64,000 nt of DNA from Artemia franciscana (GCF_032884065.1 NC_088880.1:36820827-36884826); one strand, 5' to 3'. Positions 40,575-51,983 are shown, numbered from the stretch's first letter. Notes: generated by a model not told the origin, from the letters alone. Numbers and translations: made by a program.

Positions 40575-41345
40575 AGAAAAAGAGGCGATCTTGGTAAATT
40601 CTGTCTCTTAAAATCCTACAGGCGATACAAATTTAAAAAGGGGGTCTCAAGGTCCAGTCAACAAAATTTCAGATTATTTATAAGGATTTTAACATACGAA
40701 AGCTAAATTTTTTTTTTACCCAGGGCCTATATCCAGCAGCTTAGAAAGGACGGAAATTTCACAAGTCTTAAAATGCATTATAAAATGCAAAAGGTTAGAG
40801 AAATTTAGAACGGAGTTAATAGACATAATTTAATATTCTTCTACGGAAGGATCGTGACATACCAATAGGCCTACTTATCTGTGTTCTTTTTTCCAGGAGT
40901 TATTTCGAGGGGTTTGAGACGAATGGGATTTTGGCAAATTTTGTATCATAAAATTCAACGGGTTGAAAAAGTTTGAAACGGGGTTCAATCAACGAAACTC
41001 CATATTTTTTCTTATGGAGGGATCGTCACATATGAACACATAAGTTGTTTTTTTCCGGGGTTTAGAAAGGAGGGGATTTTGAAAAATTTTGTGTCATAAG
41101 ATTCCACGGGTTAAAAAAATTTGAAATGGGGTTCAATCAACAAAACTCAATATTTTTTTTTATGGAGGAATCATCATGTATGAACCCATAATTGGTTTTT
41201 CTACACGGTTTAAAAAGGATGGGGTTTTGACTAATTTTGTGTCATAAAATTCAACGGGTTAAAGAAACTTGAAACGGGGGTCTATCAACAGAATAGCATA
41301 TTATTCTATGGAAGGGTTATCACATATGAGTTGTTTTTATCCATA
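40575..41345. repeat. Decayed tandem repeat, period about 148 bp
   Basis: Words such as GGGATTTTG, TTTTGTGTCATAAAATTCAA, CGGGTTAAAAAA, GAAACGGGGTTCAATCAAC and GGAGGGATCGTCACATATGA recur at about 40927, 41074 and 41222. Two more diverged units lie upstream (from about 40580 and 40745). Identity falls outward from the last three units. Confidence 0.75.
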
Positions 41346-41367
41346 AATTGTTTTTTTTTTTTTCAGA

Positions 41368-41449
41368 GACTATCGTATCGTATCAGCAATCGTAGAATAT
41401 CAAAAGATGAAGTGCTTGACCAAGAATGTGAAGTATTAGTGCCATTTGT
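41368..41449 (+). other. Candidate internal exon
   Basis: An 81-82 base open segment is bounded on the left by a long T-run ending TTTTTCAG and on the right by a strong donor GTAAGTA. It reads RLSYRISNRRISKDEVLD then QECEVLVPF without stops. No partner exon is identified. It may be an exon, or a chance pattern inside an unrecognised repeat. Confidence 0.25.
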
Positions 41450-41816
41450 AAGTACGATCGTTAAATTTACCTGTAAAGGCCACTCTACTGTGCCACTTTA
41501 CGACCTGTAAGTATGGAGCGACTCGGCTAAATAGTAACCGAAATTTAAAAAAAAGAATTTTAATATCAATAGATACATCAGAAAAATCAGCTTAATATGC
41601 TGATTCCAAATATAAATAATAATTTCTGTTCGTTTTAAGTTTTAATGTTGCTCCTTACTTTCAGTGGAAAAAAATTGTTGTTTTATTTAATTTATACATG
41701 ATCTAAATTATAAAGTTGATCTGGTTCAGCCGTTTGGCGAGAAGGAAAACTCGCTTACGAGGTTTATACAACAGCACCCTGAGAAAATTTTCAATTATAA
41801 GAAAGGTTAAAAAGAA

Positions 41817-42885
41817 AGGTTGACAAATTTCAGATGGAAATTATCGACAGGGTGCTTCCAAGAACTAAAAGGAAATTCCAGACCAAGAAAAGTATACACC
41901 TTTAAATTCTACAAAATAATTGAGGAAAATGTAGAGGGGGAAATAGAGGCTCGTATGGAAGCCCTCAATAAAGCTTGTGAAGCACGTAAGGGAATGTCAA
42001 TAAGTAAAATTTTACCACGAATAGCTTACAGACCTTTGGACGGCTATAAAAATTTGTCTAAGAATCGACTGCGAAAAAATAATGATAGTAATCCGCTAAA
42101 ATATGATTTTTTGGAGCCGTTTTCTAAAATTTGGCATAATAGAGATGAGAAAGTTGCACATAAAACGACTTCCTGGGCCATGACCCAAAAATAAAAAAAA
42201 AATTTATGTATTCCCAGATTCGCATAAAATATGCGGTAAATTAAGTTGACAGTTGGTAGAAATGGCTATCAATACTTGTAGCGATCAAACCAAAGTACGG
42301 ATTAATTTAATTAAAAAAAAAAAAAAAATTGACTATCCAGATACAGTCAAGGCTAGACTCAATGCTATAATGGAAATGAGCACCCGTGCCCTTTAGCGTA
42401 GGTTAGAATAGAGATTGCATAAAAGGAAAACGATAAAAGTAGGCTTAGTACCTACTCTTGCAGTAAATGTTCTTATAGAAGAAGGACTGGAGGAAATTAG
42501 AAATCCCCTATCGTTAAAAGCGACTTTTATTACGATGGGAGATGCAAAAGTGGCTAGGCCACATAATACTGAAAATGAGACGCGCGAAATTAATTTTTCG
42601 GATAAAGTGTTAGAAAACAGAAGACTTCAGAACGCATATGCCGAACACGAGACGCCGACAAGTACATATCAAGGGGAAACACTCAATGTGCCAGAAAAAA
42701 CTGAGAACAAATTATCGTACACGCATTCCCGCGTAAAGTTCGAGAAATTTTGATCCAACATGAAAAACCAAATGTGGGAAGTCAATTAGCATTTGATGAC
42801 AATCTATTTGATATTCTGGAAAAAGAGAAGAAAACTATTAAAGAAAAAAATAGATACTAAGTGAAACTACAATTTAAGAATTCAA
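41817..42885 (+). other. Unrecognised coding-like fragments
   Basis: Two frames stand out: 41820-42191 (RPRKVYTFKFYKIIEEN, EGEIEARMEALNKACEAR, ILPRIAYRPLDGYKNLSK) and 42415-42750 (TIKVGLVPTLAVNVLIEE, FSDKVLENRRLQNAYAEH). More protein-like sequence in other frames lies between and after them. The composition (Lys, Glu, Asn, few low-complexity runs) differs from the surrounding noncoding DNA and suggests the broken remains of some coding element. The family is not recognised and no function is proposed. Confidence 0.35.
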
Positions 42886-43335
42886 TTCTCATTCAGAGAT
42901 GATATATTTACAATTGCGAGAAAAGTAAAATCAAAATAAAATCTAATTGTAATAGGATGATAAGGTCTATTAAATCAACAACTTTCTTGTCATCTTTGAA
43001 GAATTTGTTAGAACTGTATCTGTAAGAAGGAAGCATGTACCTAACCTCTAAGACTCTTTCACGGGTCAAGACACAAAGGAAACTGGAATATGATTCTCAT
43101 ACCCTTCCGTTCTTTCTCGTTTTTGTTTTTCTATAGCATTGGTAATATTCCATTAACCAAGCTCTTACTTACTGTTTTGAAATAAGCTCAGAGAGGAAGA
43201 CTTGTTTTGATTTTCTCCATGTCTTCAAATAAACCCAAATACAATACTGGAGAACTAAATGAAAAAGGATTAGAAATTCCCTACGGCAGAAATCCAAGCA
43301 ATAGTAGTTGATCCTATATCACAAGATCATAAAAG

Positions 43336-43336
<1 letters not shown>

Positions 43337-43432
<96 letters not shown>

Positions 43433-43433
43433 C

Positions 43434-43504
<71 letters not shown>

Positions 43505-43508
43505 TTGC

Positions 43509-43548
<40 letters not shown>

Positions 43549-43567
43549 GCCCATATATATATATATA

Positions 43568-43628
<61 letters not shown>
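43337..43628. repeat. Large (TA)n microsatellite
   Basis: About 290 bases of TA units with TACATA interruptions and two TTAATTGCCCATATA breaks at about 43500 and 43546, then GTGTGTGTG. The reading frame through it is Ile-Tyr repeat only. Confidence 0.97.
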
Positions 43629-43639
<11 letters not shown>

Positions 43640-44220
43640 GACAATTATTTTAATTTTGGTTTGTTTTAAGTTTTATTGTTGAATTGTAATTTCTGGTACT
43701 TTTTGAGTTTGAGATATTGCAGTATTTTAATTCTGCTGGCCTTAAGTTTGACATGGCTCTTTAAATATCTTTGGAAAACTTCTTTTTCGGGAAGTTTTTT
43801 TTTTATTTACCGTCAAACTCCATCACATGACACTATAGTTAGTTATCCATAGAATCTATGCGTAAACAGTGTAACATTAGGACCATGTGTTAACAAGTAA
43901 ACAACAATGATTATGTAGCCCCCAAAGCCAAGGCAAACGTACTGTTAGAATTTCATCCCTAAGCCACTTAGTTAATAAGGCAAAATACTTTGACTAAACA
44001 TATATTTACACAATATATTATGCAATAATTTATTAAATTAACAATCATATAACAATCTGCTCTACTCCTTGTAATGGCATATTGCTAACAATTAAAAACA
44101 AATCAAAAAGTTTCTCGATGAATGCACATGCTAAATTTGACATTGTGATTTTTTAAGCAATTTTTGCTTTTTGTTTCCGCATAACACAAGATAATAATTT
44201 ATGTGATGTACTATTGTTTT
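43640..44220. other. AT-rich spacer
   Basis: No gene or recognised repeat seen between the TA tract and the 3' end of the minus-strand locus. Confidence 0.4.
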
Positions 44221-44227
44221 TGATTTG

Positions 44228-45971
44228 TCACATTATAGAGTTCCAAATAGTACTGCCAAAGCTTATTCTTAACTTACCGTTCATTATGAAGAGACATATA
44301 AAATCTTTTAATACTGGTAAATAAAGTAGCACCCAAAAGTCCAGCAGAAACCACTGCCTTTTTTTCTTCCCTCTCTTCATTCCCTTCAGATTAATATAGA
44401 ACATGATGAAAGCATGAAACCAAGGCATGATGACTTCTAACGAACCAGACAAAACTTGATTAAAATATCTTAGAGGATCTAAGACATCTTTGCTAAAACG
44501 ATTAACACTCTCAGGTAATTCAATAGGCTGTAACAATCTAAGGCGATACAAGGGACGAGGTGATTTCATGTCAGCAGACTTCACAATTAGGTCTGTAAAA
44601 TATAGATCCAAATCACTCCAGAGAAATTTGATAGTCTCTTTTAAACCAAAATATGAAAGTAGATTTCTACCAAATAGATGATATTTACCTGAACAATCTT
44701 CGTTGAACATTGAACCGACCGAGGAATCTATGGACTTCGATGAATCCATACTATGGATTATATCCACTTTAATGGATCTGGACCATAAAGAAAAACTTGA
44801 GTTATGTCTAGTCAGTCGTTTACGAGTTGAAGGACGATCCTGAGCAATTATGGGAATTATAGGGAAAAGTATTGTTTCTATAATAAAAATCAGAGTCTCA
44901 ACTAAAAATGAAAAAGGATGACCATGCACTTTTTAAAATTTGGTGTTTTTTTCCAATGCGTGGGTCATTTCGAAAACAGTTTTCGTTTCTAATTGCCCCT
45001 TCCAGTCTTTAAAATATTCTTTAATTTTATCATTACTTAGCTCAATTTTTACTTGTTTGTTCAATTTACCGCAGATAACAACAATTTTCTTATAATCGTC
45101 GAAATTATTAACGATTCCGTTCAAAAGCAATACTATTTGCCATACTATAACCATTTTTATGACTAAACTTTTGAAAAGAGATTTCGAGTCAAAATCGCAG
45201 TGAAGCTCTTTTAATAAACTGTTAAAAAATTGAAGTTTTATAATTTGTTGGTCTTGGAACTCTTGTTCTTTACTTTTCTTACCAGTTTTTTTAATAGTTT
45301 TTTTCTTGTGACTCTCAACTCTTACAAAATGGTACCTAAAATAAAAGAAGTAAAAAGGAAATGTCCAATTTAGACAAGGACTGTTGTAAATTTCTACAGT
45401 GTTCAATCTTTCGATTTCTCTGAAGATTTTTTCTGGTTCATATTTTTTTTTGTAAGAGCTATCTGGACAAATTTCTGGTGAACTGGTTTTGAAATGGTTT
45501 GCTATTTCAGCAAGTAATATATTACTCTCTGTGTAGACAACGGTAACACTGGTGACCGCCCTACTTATTGCTTCCGTTAGGTCATCCATAAGATCAAGGT
45601 GTCTACGCTCTTGATCATCAAACAAACAATTTAGATTAAACACCAATCCATTGAATTCTGCAATAATCCTGGCAGAAATCGGGCAGAACGAGCCTCTCTC
45701 TTTATTCATCCTGTTACATAGGCTCCGTGTTTCTGAAATTATTTTGTCTCTGTCTGTAAATGAGAACGAATTATTAAGAACACATATGATAACGTGATTA
45801 AACTCAATTCCTCTTAGTGAAAATGTTTCACCAATATGTGTTTGTTCATGGACAGTACTTATGAGATGTGCATCTTCAATTTCTAGATCTTCATCACCAA
45901 TATGTACAATATTCATGAGATTTTCCAAGTCTTTTAAGAAATTTGGAGTTATACGATCGTCTTTTTTGGCA
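44228..45971 (-). CDS. Unrecognised multi-exon gene (two coding blocks)
   Basis: Block 1, 45971-44933: entered from TTTTTTTTTAATTCTAG, a good acceptor, so the frame starts before the first ATG and continues KKDDRITPNFLKDLENLMNI. It contains EFNHVIICVLNNSFSFTD, IAEFNGLVFNLNCLFDDQE, AISRAVTSVTVVYTE and an aromatic strand-like FYFFYFRYHFVRV. Block 2, 44929-44228, follows CATTTTTAG and starts ETLIFIIETILFPIIPII. It then has a Ser-rich segment, a LWSDLDLYFTDLIVKSAD region and a hydrophobic C-terminal part (WFLLDFWVLLYLPVLKDFI) that could be a membrane or buried helix. Residues shared with the locus at 37.5-38.5 kb cover the second half of block 1 and the start of block 2, which supports real coding. 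The alternating strand and helix pattern faintly recalls a P-loop GTPase fold, but no Walker motif is visible. Upstream exons are not located. Confidence 0.5.
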
Positions 45972-45974
45972 CTA

Positions 45975-46750
45975 GAATTAAAAAAAAAGGATGGTATAAA
46001 TGATATAACTTTACGAAACCGGCATAATATACTCTTTTAACCTAAATATCCTTACTTTTCTAGGCCCCTTAATCTGAAGCTATTCAAAATACTGTTCATT
46101 TATACGCTTTTCTATAATATCAAACCCAAAATAAAGAAAAAAGCCAATATGTGTGCATGTTTATTAATTGACAACTTTTTGGGCCCTTAGCCCCGATTAC
46201 CTAATAAGTGTCCTATGTTTTTGTTTCTTTTGCTTAATTAAATTATTCCCACTCTTGGATTTTCTAGTTCACCACTTCCTCGTTTCTTTTACTTTCCAAT
46301 CTTTGGTATTCCCTTTTAGCGTAGTGGTTTTTCTCGCAGACAGACTAATTACCTTGGATAGTAGTTAAAATGATTCATCTCTGGTAAAAATGTATTTTTT
46401 GAACTGCTAGACTAGGGTAAGATTCGTTGGTGGTGGAATGGGAGAACTAAATTTTTCATTGGAGATGATGCATAGCTTTAAGTTGCACCCTGTGGGGACT
46501 GGGATTGGCTGATCCCCGTGAGTTGTACCTTCGATGGTTTTACTTTTGTCTCGGTAACAAGAGATATTTTTCAGTCTTTTTGTGAAACTTGTTTTGAAAA
46601 GAAGTAAGCTATTTTTTTTAGTTTTAACTTAGCCCAGAGTTGAGATAGTTTTGTGCTTTGTGCTCTGGATTGCACCATCAACTTCATCTAAAAAAAAGGT
46701 AACTACTTAAGATTTAAGTTTTCCGTCACTTCCCGTTTCTTATACTAGTC
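45975..46750. other. AT-rich spacer, possible upstream intron
   Basis: Begins, on the minus strand, upstream of the acceptor at 45972. No convincing further exon found. The right end merges into LINE remains. Confidence 0.35.
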
Positions 46751-47398
46751 CCCTTATTCAAAGCACTGCCCCAATTATCATTTCATAACTACCTACTGAA
46801 CTTGACAATTTTTTGGAACAGACTCACGATATTTACAAAATTTGGGTCATGAAGCTACTCAGAGTATAAATCCCTCTGGGCTCGGATTTTTACTACTAAT
46901 GCCTGCAAAACAAAAGGCCAACCCTCCGCGGGCCTGGTATGTGTTACCAAACAATTAGTCTTTATCACCTGTCTTATTTCATTTCTCCAATAAAATTTTT
47001 GCAGTACGACTTGGTTACATTGTATCTATAAATGTATGTCTTCCCTGTGATCAGAAACATCTTGCTTAGAGTGCTAAGCTTTCTAATGCCTGCTCATCCC
47101 TCAAAACTCTGTTATGCAATACTGAAAAGTATGGGTATCGGTGGCTAGTGATAGGTGACTTAAATTTTTAGTTTCATAACTCCTCTAATTGTACCAATTT
47201 AATTTTGGAGTCGTTGGCAATTGCTTACCGCGCAGCACTTAAACCTCTGATTACATTTATATTCGTACTAAGGGTACTGTTGCTAATATTGACCATAGTA
47301 TTTGCTCTGCCGATGTTCCTTGCTCTGTTGTTTATGTTGATGAAGACGAAAATAATTTTGACCAGCTTCCCCTCTCTTACTCTGACATTAACAGCCGG

Positions 47399-48160
47399 TC
47401 CATCTAATGATCTTGGTGTTGTTACTAAAAAAAAGTTTTGTATGAAACAAAAGTGGAACAAGGCCAATTGGCTTTAATATACTTTTACCCTAATAGCTCT
47501 GTTGTCTTGTGTCATGATCCCTTTAATCTACTGTGCTTGGTTGTTTTTTTGCTCCAAGCAAGAGTGCGACTGATTGCTTAGTACATCTGCTTAGTTGAGT
47601 GAATGAAACAAGCTGAAAATATGGCTGTCTCGCTTGTCCAGGTTAACCCTTGTTCGGGTTAAACTTAAAGCTCAAAACCTTATTTTGAAAGAACACATTG
47701 GTCTTAAGGCCGTAAAATCGCTCTAATCTCTGACTTCACATCTGCATCACATGTGGGCGGCCCTTGCAAGGCTAAGTGTTTGATACAAAAGGTAAGAAAA
47801 ATGCGGAGTTCCCTATAAGTGCATTAAAATGGAAGGAAGTCATTTTTACGTCTAGATTTGATTCATTAGGAACCAGTGATGTTATCTCAGATTCGTCTTA
47901 GCTTAGGTATTATATAAAAAATTGTAGTAAAACTGAGTAAAGTTTTCATTATAATTTTTGGCACTTAGTTTCTGCACTGCTAAGTTTTGCAGCACCATGC
48001 TATTCCTGTATAGTTATTTGTATACTTAAACTTTAGTTTAATCGACCGATTTTGGTGGGATTTGTGCACACCATTTACGTTGTGATTGTTCAGCACTGGT
48101 CATTCAGCTCCAGTTACTTTTTCAGTTCTGTTTGTGTTTGTCAATCGTGTCTGATTTCTT
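47399..48160 (+). repeat. 0.76-kb LINE segment, copy 1 (in place)
   Basis: From TCCATCTAATGATCTTGG to CGTGTCTGATTTCTTCC: the part of the LINE between endonuclease and reverse transcriptase. The same segment is at 49966 and 50727, with about 97-98 percent identity by eye. Confidence 0.9.
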
Positions 48161-48167
48161 CCTTTGC

Positions 48168-48960
48168 CTGGCGGTAACTTCTGCTCTTAAACGTGGAAAA
48201 TACTCTTTTGATTGCAGTTCATATATGCCTATCAATTTTGCATCCGATATTATTAAGATTTTTGAACATGTTCGGCTGCCATATACTATTGAACAAACTG
48301 CAAAAGACTTAATCCAATTCGGGTTTCTGCCTCGTATTGGGTGCCATCATGTACCTAAGGTTTTAGTTTCAATTCGTTTTATTGCCCAGTCTAAGATTTA
48401 TGAATTACATATTTGCGCCTTGAATTTGCCTAAGGCTCTCTACAGTAATTCAGAAGTGTGGCATTCTTTGTTAGACTTTGGATTGGAGCCTTCTGCCATA
48501 CATGCACTGAACTTTTCGTATAGTATTTCTTCGTTTGAAATCTGGTAGAGGGTTCTACGTTAATATACCAGTTCAATCCATAGTAGAATAGGCTGGATTG
48601 TCCTAATTTATTTATTGTTTGCATTAAAAACGTGTTATCAGGAATCAGGCCTTCGTATTTTTGTACATTATTCGAACTTTCTTATATTGTGTACGCTGAC
48701 AGTCTGCAAGTTTTAAGCCGAACCAAGTCTATTTCGGGATTATTTGTGCAATGTATTTCTATGATGTTTCGGAAAACTGGTCTTGCTTTGAGTATTAATA
48801 AATACAAATATTTATTTTTTAATTCCAAGTCATCAGCTCACAATATGCTCTGTGGTTCCTCAATAATTCATAATATTTCGAGTTTACTATGGCTTGGAAT
48901 TAGTATATTTGTTCTACACTCCCTTTTTTGTGACTCCAGGTTCTGAGAGATGATAAAGAA
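48168..48960 (+). pseudogene. LINE reverse transcriptase core remnant
   Basis: The 48132-48545 frame covers the fingers and first palm blocks of a non-LTR reverse transcriptase (GFLPRIGCHHVPKVLVS, then ICALNLPKAL where the first catalytic Asp of the usual LDLSKAFD is Asn). The 48632-48943 frame covers the YADD block, here YADS at 48692-48703, and the following NKYKYLFFNS. Two of the three catalytic aspartates are thus replaced, and the frames are interrupted between them. The 0.76-kb segment just upstream is duplicated elsewhere. Confidence 0.75.
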
Positions 48961-49429
48961 AAGTTGAAGATTGGATATACGAAAATTGTACTTAAGCATG
49001 AAAAAAAATTCACGCCAAGTTTTGCTAAAATGTTTTCCATTTACTGTGACTATTCTGTCTTATTTTTAAGTGGTTTGTTTTCATTAATGAGTAAGAAAGT
49101 TTTGTGCCAAATCTATATTGCTTATTTTAGATATAATTTTTGCCGTACTTGCCCCCTTCATATCGTAATACACATATAATTGGGAATAATGGTGCTACCG
49201 ACATTGTTCAATCGTTTGAATTGCTTAGTGATAATTTAACAAGACACGCCTTTGTGTCCCTAGGCTCCAACCACAGTATTATATGTGTCTGGTTTTATCT
49301 TCGATTAATATTTACGTTGTCTATGTCTCTCTTAATTGGTTTTTTTTCTTTCTAATGTATTTTACTCCGATTGTTTTGTTTAAAAGTGGATTATGAATAA
49401 ATTATTATTAGCATAAAAGTGATTTATCC

Positions 49430-49870
49430 ACAAACATCAAAGGTGTCATTGAAACTCTGTTCACCGGTATTAAATTTGGAGATAAGAATTCAATTGATGG
49501 CAATGTCTACTGATATCCTATTGGCTCTATTCGTCTGTTTATACACACCTTTAATGATCTACAGGATACAATCATTAAGAATTTGAGTGAGTTAATTATT
49601 ATTAGAGATTTTAACATAAATTTGATTTATACGAAGTCTTCTGTATCTTCAAGTATCTTTAGATTTTCTCTCGTCTATGATTGCCGCAGTTACTTTATCT
49701 TTTATATATATCCCATCTTACATTAAAGAAAGATCAGCGTCCTTGATTGACAATATCTTCTGTACGCCTACTTTGATCCAAAAAATGTGTTTTTAAGTGA
49801 CGCTTCTCATCATTTTCCGGTTCATTCTTGCTACTGCTACTGTTTGTTACCTAAAAAAAAAAAATTATTT
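49430..49870 (+). mobile_element. Second LINE: endonuclease-domain remnant
   Basis: Codes in patches for SSTNIKGVIETLFTG, IIRDFNINLIYTKSS (the GDFNINL motif of LINE endonucleases, with Gly to Arg), a SASLIDNIF-like stretch and SDASHHFPVHS (SDH motif, here with an extra residue). It differs in sequence from the endonuclease remains near 47000, so it is another LINE lineage. Cut off at 49966 by the duplicated segment. Confidence 0.6.
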
Positions 49871-49965
49871 TGAAATAATTGGGGAATTTTTGTAAGCTTT
49901 GGTGAAAATCTATAGGCTTTTTCGAGTTAGATACAGAGATAAATTGTCAAGGAAGTTTTTTTCGG

Positions 49966-50726
49966 TCCATCTAATGATCTTGGTGTTGTTACTAAAAAAA
50001 AGTTTTGTATGAAACAAAAGTGGAACAAGGCCAATTGGCTTTAATATACTTTTACCCTAATAGCTCTGTTGTCTTGTGTCATGATCCCTTTAATCTACTG
50101 TGCTTGGTTGTTTTTTTGCTACAAGCAAGAGTGCGACTGATTGCTTAGTACATCTGCTTAGTTGAGTGAATGAAACAAGCTGAAAATATGGCTGTCTCCC
50201 TTGTCCGGGTTAACCCTTGTTCGGGTTAAACTTAAAGCTCAAAACCTTATTTTGAAAGAAGACATTGGTCTTAAGGCCGTAAAATCGCTCTAATCTCTGA
50301 CTTCACATCTGCATCACATGTGGGCGGCCCTTGCAAGGCTAAGTGTTTGATACAAAAGGTAAGAAAAATGCGGAGTTCCCTATAAGTGCATTAAAATGGA
50401 AGGAAGTCATTTTTACGTCTAGATTTGATTCATTAGGAACCAGTGATGTTATCTCAGATTCGTCTTAGCTTAGGTATTATATAAAAAATTGTAGTAAAAC
50501 TGAGTAAAGTTTTCATTATAATTTTTGGCACTTAGTTTCTGCACTGCTAAGTTTTGCAGCACCATGCTATTCCTGTATAGTTATTTGTATACTTAAACTT
50601 TAGTTTAATCGACCGATTTTGGTGGGATTTGTGCACACCATTTACGTTGTGATTGTCCAGTGCTAGTCATTCAGCTCCAGTTACTTTTTCAGTTCTGTAT
50701 GTGTTTGTCAATCGTGTCTGATTTCT
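49966..50726 (+). repeat. 0.76-kb LINE segment, copy 2
   Basis: Second copy of 47399-48160, 761 bases long, joined directly to copy 3. The join TTCTTCCATCTAATG shows TCC shared by the end of one unit and the start of the next. Confidence 0.92.
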
Positions 50727-51459
50727 TCCATCTAATGATCTTGGTGTTGTTACTAAAAAAAAGTTTTGTATGAAACAAAAGTGGAACAAGGCCAATTGGC
50801 TTTAATATACTTTTACCCTAATAGCTCTGTTGTCTTGTGTCATGATCCCTTTAATCTACTGTGCTTGGTTGTTTTTTTTGCTACAAGCAAGAGTGCGACT
50901 GATTGCTTAGTACATCTGCTTAGTTGAGTGAATGAAACAAGCTGAAAATATGGCTGTCTCCCTTGTCCAGGTTAACCCTTGTTCGGGTTAAACTTAAAGC
51001 TCAAAACCTGATTTGGAAAGAAGACATTGGTCTTAAGGCCGTAAAATCGCAATAAATCTCTGACTTCACATCTGCATCACATGTGGGTGGCCCTTGCAAG
51101 GCTAAGTGTTTGATACAAAAGGTAAGAAAAATGCGGAGTTCCCTATAAGTGCATTAGAATGGAAGGAAGTCATTTTTACGTCTAGATTTGATTCATTAGG
51201 AACCAGTGATGTTATCTCAGATTCGTCTTAGCTTAGGTATTATATAAAAAATTGTAGTAAAACTGAGTAAAGTTTTCATTATAATTTTTAGCACTTAGTT
51301 TCTGCACTGCTAAGTTTTGCAGCACCATGCTATTCCTGTATAGTTATTTGTATACTTAAACTTTAGTTAAAATCGACCGATTTTGGTGGGATTTGTGCAC
51401 GCCATTTACGTTGTGATTGTTCAGCACTGGTCATTCAGCTCCAGTTACTTTTTCAGTTT
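50727..51459 (+). repeat. 0.76-kb LINE segment, copy 3
   Basis: Third copy, ending at TTTTTCAGTTTT where it meets the 95-bp dispersed segment. Slightly more diverged (for example AATAAATCTC for CTCTAATCTC at about 51051). Confidence 0.92.
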
Positions 51460-51460
51460 T

Positions 51461-51555
51461 CAGTGTTGACTCACCTAACTGGCGGCTTTGTAGGACCCTC
51501 TTCTGCATAGTTTTGAGATTGTCTGTCCTATCCATGTTCTTTTCTTAAATAGACG
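51461..51555. repeat. 95-bp dispersed segment, copy 2, at histone unit boundary
   Basis: Same as 39894-39988 with one mismatch. Its right end is the exact point where homology to the 5S-histone unit begins (CGCTATTGAAGG), so it marks the left breakpoint of the array. Confidence 0.85.
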
Positions 51556-51692
51556 CTATTGAAGGAACAAGCAAGCATATTTTAGCTGTAGATGCTACTG
51601 AAAGACAAAAGTAGTTGAACTGTACAATGGAGTTGAGCCCGAAAATATATGAAGACGATTTGGACATTAATACACTGTTCAATCAGCTTTTA

Positions 51693-51983
51693 TCATAAAT
51701 TATTGGTTAATAGCCAACCCCCAATGGAATATACTGAATGACACGCCAACTTAATTAAATGGTTAATTAACCATTTAAAACTGTATGTTTCTTGGTGGCC
51801 TTCAACTTGATTTAAATTGCCGGAATGGTCAACTAAAATATCTTGGGGGCTTATAAAATCACTTTGGTTACAATTTTTGACTCTTTTTATTGGCTTAAAT
51901 AAATACGAGTCAACTGTGGTGGCTGTTCCATTTTCGCCTTGATTTAGTGGCTTATCAGCTAAGCCAAAATAGTTGATTTGCAT
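51693..51983 (-). CDS. Hypothetical 96-aa frame in the 5S spacer, copy 1
   Basis: ATG-started frame encoding MQINYFGLADKPLNQGEN, VDSYLFKPIKRVKNCNQ, SPQDILVDHSGNLNQVEG and ending IGGWLLTNNL. No signal peptide or known domain is recognised. The identical frame occurs at 60215-60505 in the next unit. Both copies sit in a unit kept uniform by concerted evolution, so identity alone does not show selection. The 5' side (51984-52150) leads straight into the 3' end of the 5S gene. May be chance or a relic. Confidence 0.25.
   Translation of the reverse strand: MQINYFGLADKPLNQGENGTATTVDSYLFKPIKRVKNCNQSDFISPQDILVDHSGNLNQVEGHQETYSFKWLINHLIKLACHSVYSIGGWLLTNNL

Larger units (their letters stand above)
46750..49340 (+). 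mobile_element. Degenerate CR1/Jockey-type LINE
   Basis: Remnants of one ORF2 in order. Endonuclease-like pieces come first (VRLGYIVSINVCLPCD near 47000, YRWLVIGDLNF near 47140). Next is the linker with KWNKANWL (47450). Then come reverse transcriptase blocks: CSSYMPINFASDIIKIFEHV (48216), QFGFLPRIGCHHVPKVLVSI, ALNLPKAL and HSLLDFGLEPSAIHALNFSY (to 48530), VYADSLQVLSRTKS (48687), and SINKYKYLFFNSKSSAHN (48795). A C-terminal part with YLPPSYRNT and NGATDIVQSFELLSDNLTR (49143-49240) ends the series. Many frames are broken and the catalytic YADD reads YADS, so it is dead. The 5' end is unclear and no poly-A or tail repeat is evident. Confidence 0.75.

Noticed and set aside
45300-45400. An intron within the minus-strand unknown gene at TTTTATTTTAG/GTACC
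   Set aside because: No suitable donor lies upstream, and the aromatic stretch it would remove (FYFFYF) is matched by FYVFHF in the paralogue, so it is probably coding.
47205-47477. A hydrophobic 90-codon frame
   Set aside because: It is an off-frame reading of LINE endonuclease remains; the LINE frame carries the recognisable residues.
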